From: Agromyces sp. Soil535
Lineage (GTDB): Bacteria; Actinomycetota; Actinomycetes; Actinomycetales; Microbacteriaceae
Assembly (NCBI RefSeq): GCF_001428255.1
Contig: NZ_LMRW01000025.1
Span: forward strand, 1 to 64,000
DNA length: 64,000 nt
Direction of reading: 5' to 3'
In this document: positions 61,199 to 64,000 of the stretch, piece after piece
How the letters are laid out: each line of letters starts with the position of its first letter
Numbering within the stretch: position 1 is the stretch's first letter
Made by a program: the position numbers and the translations under genes
The notes under the pieces: generated by a model
Databases searched by the model: none
The model's input: the letters and a program-made list of their open reading frames with translations, nothing else
What the model was told of the DNA's origin: nothing

Positions 61199-62517
61199 CC
61201 GACGTGCTCGCGGCGACGACGTTGCCGACCGCAACGGATGCTGCGCCAGGCTCGGCCCACACCGTCGACACCCACATCGCCACGCCGCTCACCGACGCCC
61301 GCGCCCAGCTGGCTGAGGCGATCGGACTCCTCGGCTACGAGACCGGCCTGCACCAGATGCTCGCGACCCCGCGCCGCGAGCTCACCGTCGCCGTGCCGCT
61401 GCGCCTCGACTCTGGTGAGAGCCGGCTCTACGTCGGCCACCGCGTGCAGCACAACTTCTCTCGCGGCCCGGCCAAGGGCGGCCTGCGCTACGCGCCGAAC
61501 GTCAACCTCGACGAGGTGCGCGCGCTCGCGATGTGGATGACCTGGAAGTGCGCCCTGCTCGACGTGCCGTACGGCGGCGCGAAGGGCGGACTCGCGATCG
61601 ATCCCCGCGAGCACTCCATGGCCGAGCTCGAGCGCGTGACCCGTCGCTACACGAGCGAGATCCTGCCGATCATCGGCCCGGAGCGCGACATCCCCGCGCC
61701 CGACATCGGCACCGACGAGCAGACGATGGCCTGGATCATGGACACCTACTCCGTGAACTCCGGGTACACGGTGCCCGGCATCGTGACCGGCAAGCCCATC
61801 TCGCTCGGCGGTTCGCAGGGGCGGGCGAGCGCGACCAGCCGTGGGGTGACCCACATCGCGCTCGCCGCGCTCCGGCACGCGGGACTCGACCCCGCCCGGT
61901 CGACGGCCGCAGTGCAGGGCTTCGGCAAGGTCGGCGCGGATGCCGCACGCTTCCTGTCCGAGGCGGGCGTCACGGTCACCGCAGTGAGCGACCAGTACGG
62001 CGCAGTGCTCAACGTCGCCGGACTCGACATCGAGGCGCTCACCGACCACGTGCGCGCCACCGGCACCGTCGTCGGCTTCGCGGGCGCTGAGGCGCTCGAC
62101 GGCGCCGAGCTGCTCATCCAGGACGTCGACCTCCTCGTGCCCGCCGCCGTCGAGGGCGTGCTGCACGACGGCAACGCGCCCGACGTGCTCGCGAGCGTCA
62201 TCGTCGAGGGCGCGAACGGCCCCACCACGCCTGCGGCCGACCGCATCCTGCGGGAGCGCGGCGTCCTCGTGGTGCCCGACATCCTCGCCAACGCAGGCGG
62301 CGTCATCGTCTCGTACTTCGAGTGGGTGCAGGCCAACCAGGCCTACTGGTGGCGCGCCGACGAGGTCGAGTCCAGACTGGAAGAGCGGATGTTGAGCGCC
62401 TGGCAGCACGTGCTCGGGTACGCCCAGGCCCGCGGCCTCTCGCTCCGCACCGCGGCCACCGCCCTGGCGGTCGAGCGCGTCGCCGAAGCCCACCGCCTGC
62501 GCGGTCTCTACCCCTGA
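61195..62517 (+). CDS. Glu/Leu/Phe/Val-family amino acid dehydrogenase
   Basis: 440 residues with GPAKGGLRYAP, MTWKCALLDVPYGGAKGG (catalytic Lys), the Rossmann VQGFGKVGADAARFL and ANAGGVIVSYFEW. Length and motifs fit glutamate dehydrogenase. In the middle of a GABA operon it would return the glutamate made by GabT to 2-oxoglutarate. Confidence 0.9.
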   Translation: MTDVLAATTLPTATDAAPGSAHTVDTHIATPLTDARAQLAEAIGLLGYETGLHQMLATPRRELTVAVPLRLDSGESRLYVGHRVQHNFSRGPAKGGLRYAPNVNLDEVRALAMWMTWKCALLDVPYGGAKGGLAIDPREHSMAELERVTRRYTSEILPIIGPERDIPAPDIGTDEQTMAWIMDTYSVNSGYTVPGIVTGKPISLGGSQGRASATSRGVTHIALAALRHAGLDPARSTAAVQGFGKVGADAARFLSEAGVTVTAVSDQYGAVLNVAGLDIEALTDHVRATGTVVGFAGAEALDGAELLIQDVDLLVPAAVEGVLHDGNAPDVLASVIVEGANGPTTPAADRILRERGVLVVPDILANAGGVIVSYFEWVQANQAYWWRADEVESRLEERMLSAWQHVLGYAQARGLSLRTAATALAVERVAEAHRLRGLYP

Positions 62518-62566
62518 TCGGAACCACTCACACCGTCCGGCCTCACACGAAACGGAACACGTCACC

Positions 62567-64000
62567 ATGACCGACACCCTGCAGAACACCACTGAGTCCG
62601 CACTCCTCGGCCGCGTCGCCGACGGACTCCTCATCGGCGGCGAGTGGGTCCCGGCCGAGGGCGGCAGGACCTTGGCCGTGTCCGACCCGTCGACCGGTCG
62701 CACGATCAAGGAGATCGCGGATGCCTCGCCCGCCGACGGCATCCGCGCACTCGACGCCGCCGTGGCCGCCCAGGAGGGGTGGGCCGCGACCGCACCGCGC
62801 GAGCGCGGGGAGCTGCTGCGCCGCGCGTTCGACCTGCTCCAGGCCCGCAAGGAGGACTTCGCCCTCCTGATGACGCTCGAGATGGGGAAGCCGCTCCAAG
62901 AGGCGCGCGGCGAGGTCGCCTACGGCGGCGAGTTCCTGCGCTGGTTCGGTGAGGAGGCCGTGCGCATCTCGGGACGCTACGGGCTGAACCCCGAGGGCAC
63001 GGGCCGCATGATCGTGTCGCAGCGTCCCGTCGGCCCGTCGTTCCTCATCACGCCATGGAACTTCCCGCTCGCGATGGCGACGCGCAAGATCGCGCCGGCG
63101 CTCGCCGCGGGCTGCACGGTCGTGATCAAACCGCCGGCGCTCACGCCCCTCACCACGATCGCCTTCGCGCAGCTGCTCGAGGAGGCCGGCCTGCCGAAGG
63201 GTGTCGTGAACGTGATCCCCACGAGCACCTCGTCGAAGGTGTCGGCCCCGATCATCGCCGACCCGCGCCTGCGCAAGCTCTCGTTCACCGGGTCCACCGA
63301 GGTCGGCCGCGCCCTCATGCAGCAGGCCGCGCAGGGCATCCTCCGCACCAGCATGGAGCTCGGCGGCAACGCGCCGTTCGTCATCTTCGAGGATGCCGAC
63401 CTCGACAGGGCGGTCGACGGCGCGATGATCGCGAAGTTCCGCAACATCGGGCAGGCGTGCACCGCCGCGAACCGGTTCCTCGTGCACGAGGCGGTCGCCG
63501 ACGAGTTCGCCAAGCGCGTCGCGGAGCGCGTGCGGGCCATGAAGGTCGGGCGCGGCACCGAGGAGGGCGTGAACATCGGACCGCTCATCGACGCCAAGGC
63601 GGTCGCCTCGACCGACGACCTCGTGCAGGACGCGGTGGGCCGCGGCGCCACGGTGCTCACGGGCGGCACCCGCATCGACGGTGACGGCACGTTCTACGCG
63701 CCCACCGTGCTGGCGGGCGTCGCGGTCGGCAGCCGGATGCTCCGCGAGGAGATCTTCGGCCCGGTGCTCGGCATCACCACGTTCGCCGACGAAGACGAGG
63801 CCGTGCGCCTCGCGAACGCCACCGAGTACGGGCTCGTCTCGTACGTGTTCACCCAGGACCTCGCGCGCGGCCACCGCATGATCGAGCGCCTCGCGACGGG
63901 CATGATGGGCCTCAACACGGGTCTCGTCTCGAACGCGGCCGCGCCGTTCGGCGGCGTCAAGCAGTCGGGCATCGGCCGCGAGGGCGGACTCGAGGGCATC
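62567..64000 (+). CDS. gabD: succinate-semialdehyde dehydrogenase, cut by the window end
   Basis: 478 codons are visible and the frame is still open at the last base. ALDH motifs: TPWNFPLAMATRKIAPALAAG, FTGSTEVGR, Glu264 in MELGGNAPF, Cys298 in GQACTAANR, and EEIFGPV. Near-complete, perhaps 5-10 residues missing. Oxidises succinate semialdehyde to succinate. Starts 49 bp after the dehydrogenase. Confidence 0.93.
   Translation, partial: MTDTLQNTTESALLGRVADGLLIGGEWVPAEGGRTLAVSDPSTGRTIKEIADASPADGIRALDAAVAAQEGWAATAPRERGELLRRAFDLLQARKEDFALLMTLEMGKPLQEARGEVAYGGEFLRWFGEEAVRISGRYGLNPEGTGRMIVSQRPVGPSFLITPWNFPLAMATRKIAPALAAGCTVVIKPPALTPLTTIAFAQLLEEAGLPKGVVNVIPTSTSSKVSAPIIADPRLRKLSFTGSTEVGRALMQQAAQGILRTSMELGGNAPFVIFEDADLDRAVDGAMIAKFRNIGQACTAANRFLVHEAVADEFAKRVAERVRAMKVGRGTEEGVNIGPLIDAKAVASTDDLVQDAVGRGATVLTGGTRIDGDGTFYAPTVLAGVAVGSRMLREEIFGPVLGITTFADEDEAVRLANATEYGLVSYVFTQDLARGHRMIERLATGMMGLNTGLVSNAAAPFGGVKQSGIGREGGLEGI

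Overview
The window is high-GC, densely packed DNA from an actinobacterium, most likely a member of the Microbacteriaceae (Agromyces/Microbacterium-like). The evidence is frequent GTG starts, ATGA/GTGA stop-start overlaps, many Ala-Ser/Asp-Ala codon pairs spelled GCATCC/GGATGC, and familiar neighbours such as DUF1918, Stealth and FBP-domain proteins. No rRNA, tRNA or CRISPR array was seen.

Region 1 (0.5-14.7 kb) is one long co-directional catabolic operon. It holds a class I P450 with its own FAD reductase and [2Fe-2S] ferredoxin, LigJ-like 4-oxalomesaconate hydratase, LigK/RraA-like aldolase, a periplasmic-binding-fold protein without a signal peptide, a cupin, a zinc-type alcohol dehydrogenase and a VAO/p-cresol-methylhydroxylase-type flavoprotein. 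A complete five-gene HAAT (Liv-type) ABC importer, a TetR regulator and a broken DUF2218 gene follow. I infer uptake and oxidation or O-demethylation of a methoxylated, lignin-derived aromatic acid that feeds a 4-oxalomesaconate route.

Region 2 (15.1-17.5 kb) carries the two ribulose monophosphate enzymes (hxlB, hxlA) that fix formaldehyde, the expected by-product of O-demethylation. They are divergent from an unusual regulator fusing an ATPase-like domain to a LuxR helix-turn-helix, and are followed by an IS481-type transposase relic. At 17.5-20.8 kb lie a PLP-dependent dehydratase, a frameshifted serine-hydrolase homologue without catalytic residues, a SnoaL-like protein and a 55-residue membrane protein.

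Region 3 (20.8-26.8 kb) is a rhamnose-type ABC import operon under a divergent LacI regulator, with operator-like repeats between them and a strong hairpin at the end.

Region 4 (26.8-34.7 kb) is an island bounded by a deleted IS630 relic and an intact inverted IS630. It contains a NarL-type two-component pair, an orphan TRAP-type binding lipoprotein with an extra C-terminal domain, a second kinase-like protein whose phospho-acceptor histidine is replaced by arginine, a 91-bp direct repeat carrying perfect DnaA boxes, and gene relics (DUF309, others). This is the least explained part of the window.

Region 5 (34.7-38.3 kb) has a GFA-fold protein, a frameshifted coniferyl-aldehyde-dehydrogenase-like gene, an SDR and a divergent TetR with a clear palindromic operator.

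Region 6 (38.4-64 kb) looks like ordinary chromosome: DEAD-box helicase, CorA with a possible leader ORF, phosphodiesterase, an OmpR-type two-component system with a two-repeat secreted protein, a Stealth phosphotransferase, a fatty-acid desaturase, an LLM monooxygenase/class V PLP enzyme pair, a BASS transporter, an FBP-domain protein, an SGNH hydrolase, a GH1 beta-glucosidase and a GABA-degradation operon (gabT, Glu/Leu-type dehydrogenase, gabD truncated by the window end) divergent from PucR. Apparent frameshifts cluster in 13.9-37 kb and are rare outside it, pointing to decay (or local sequence error) in the accessory region.
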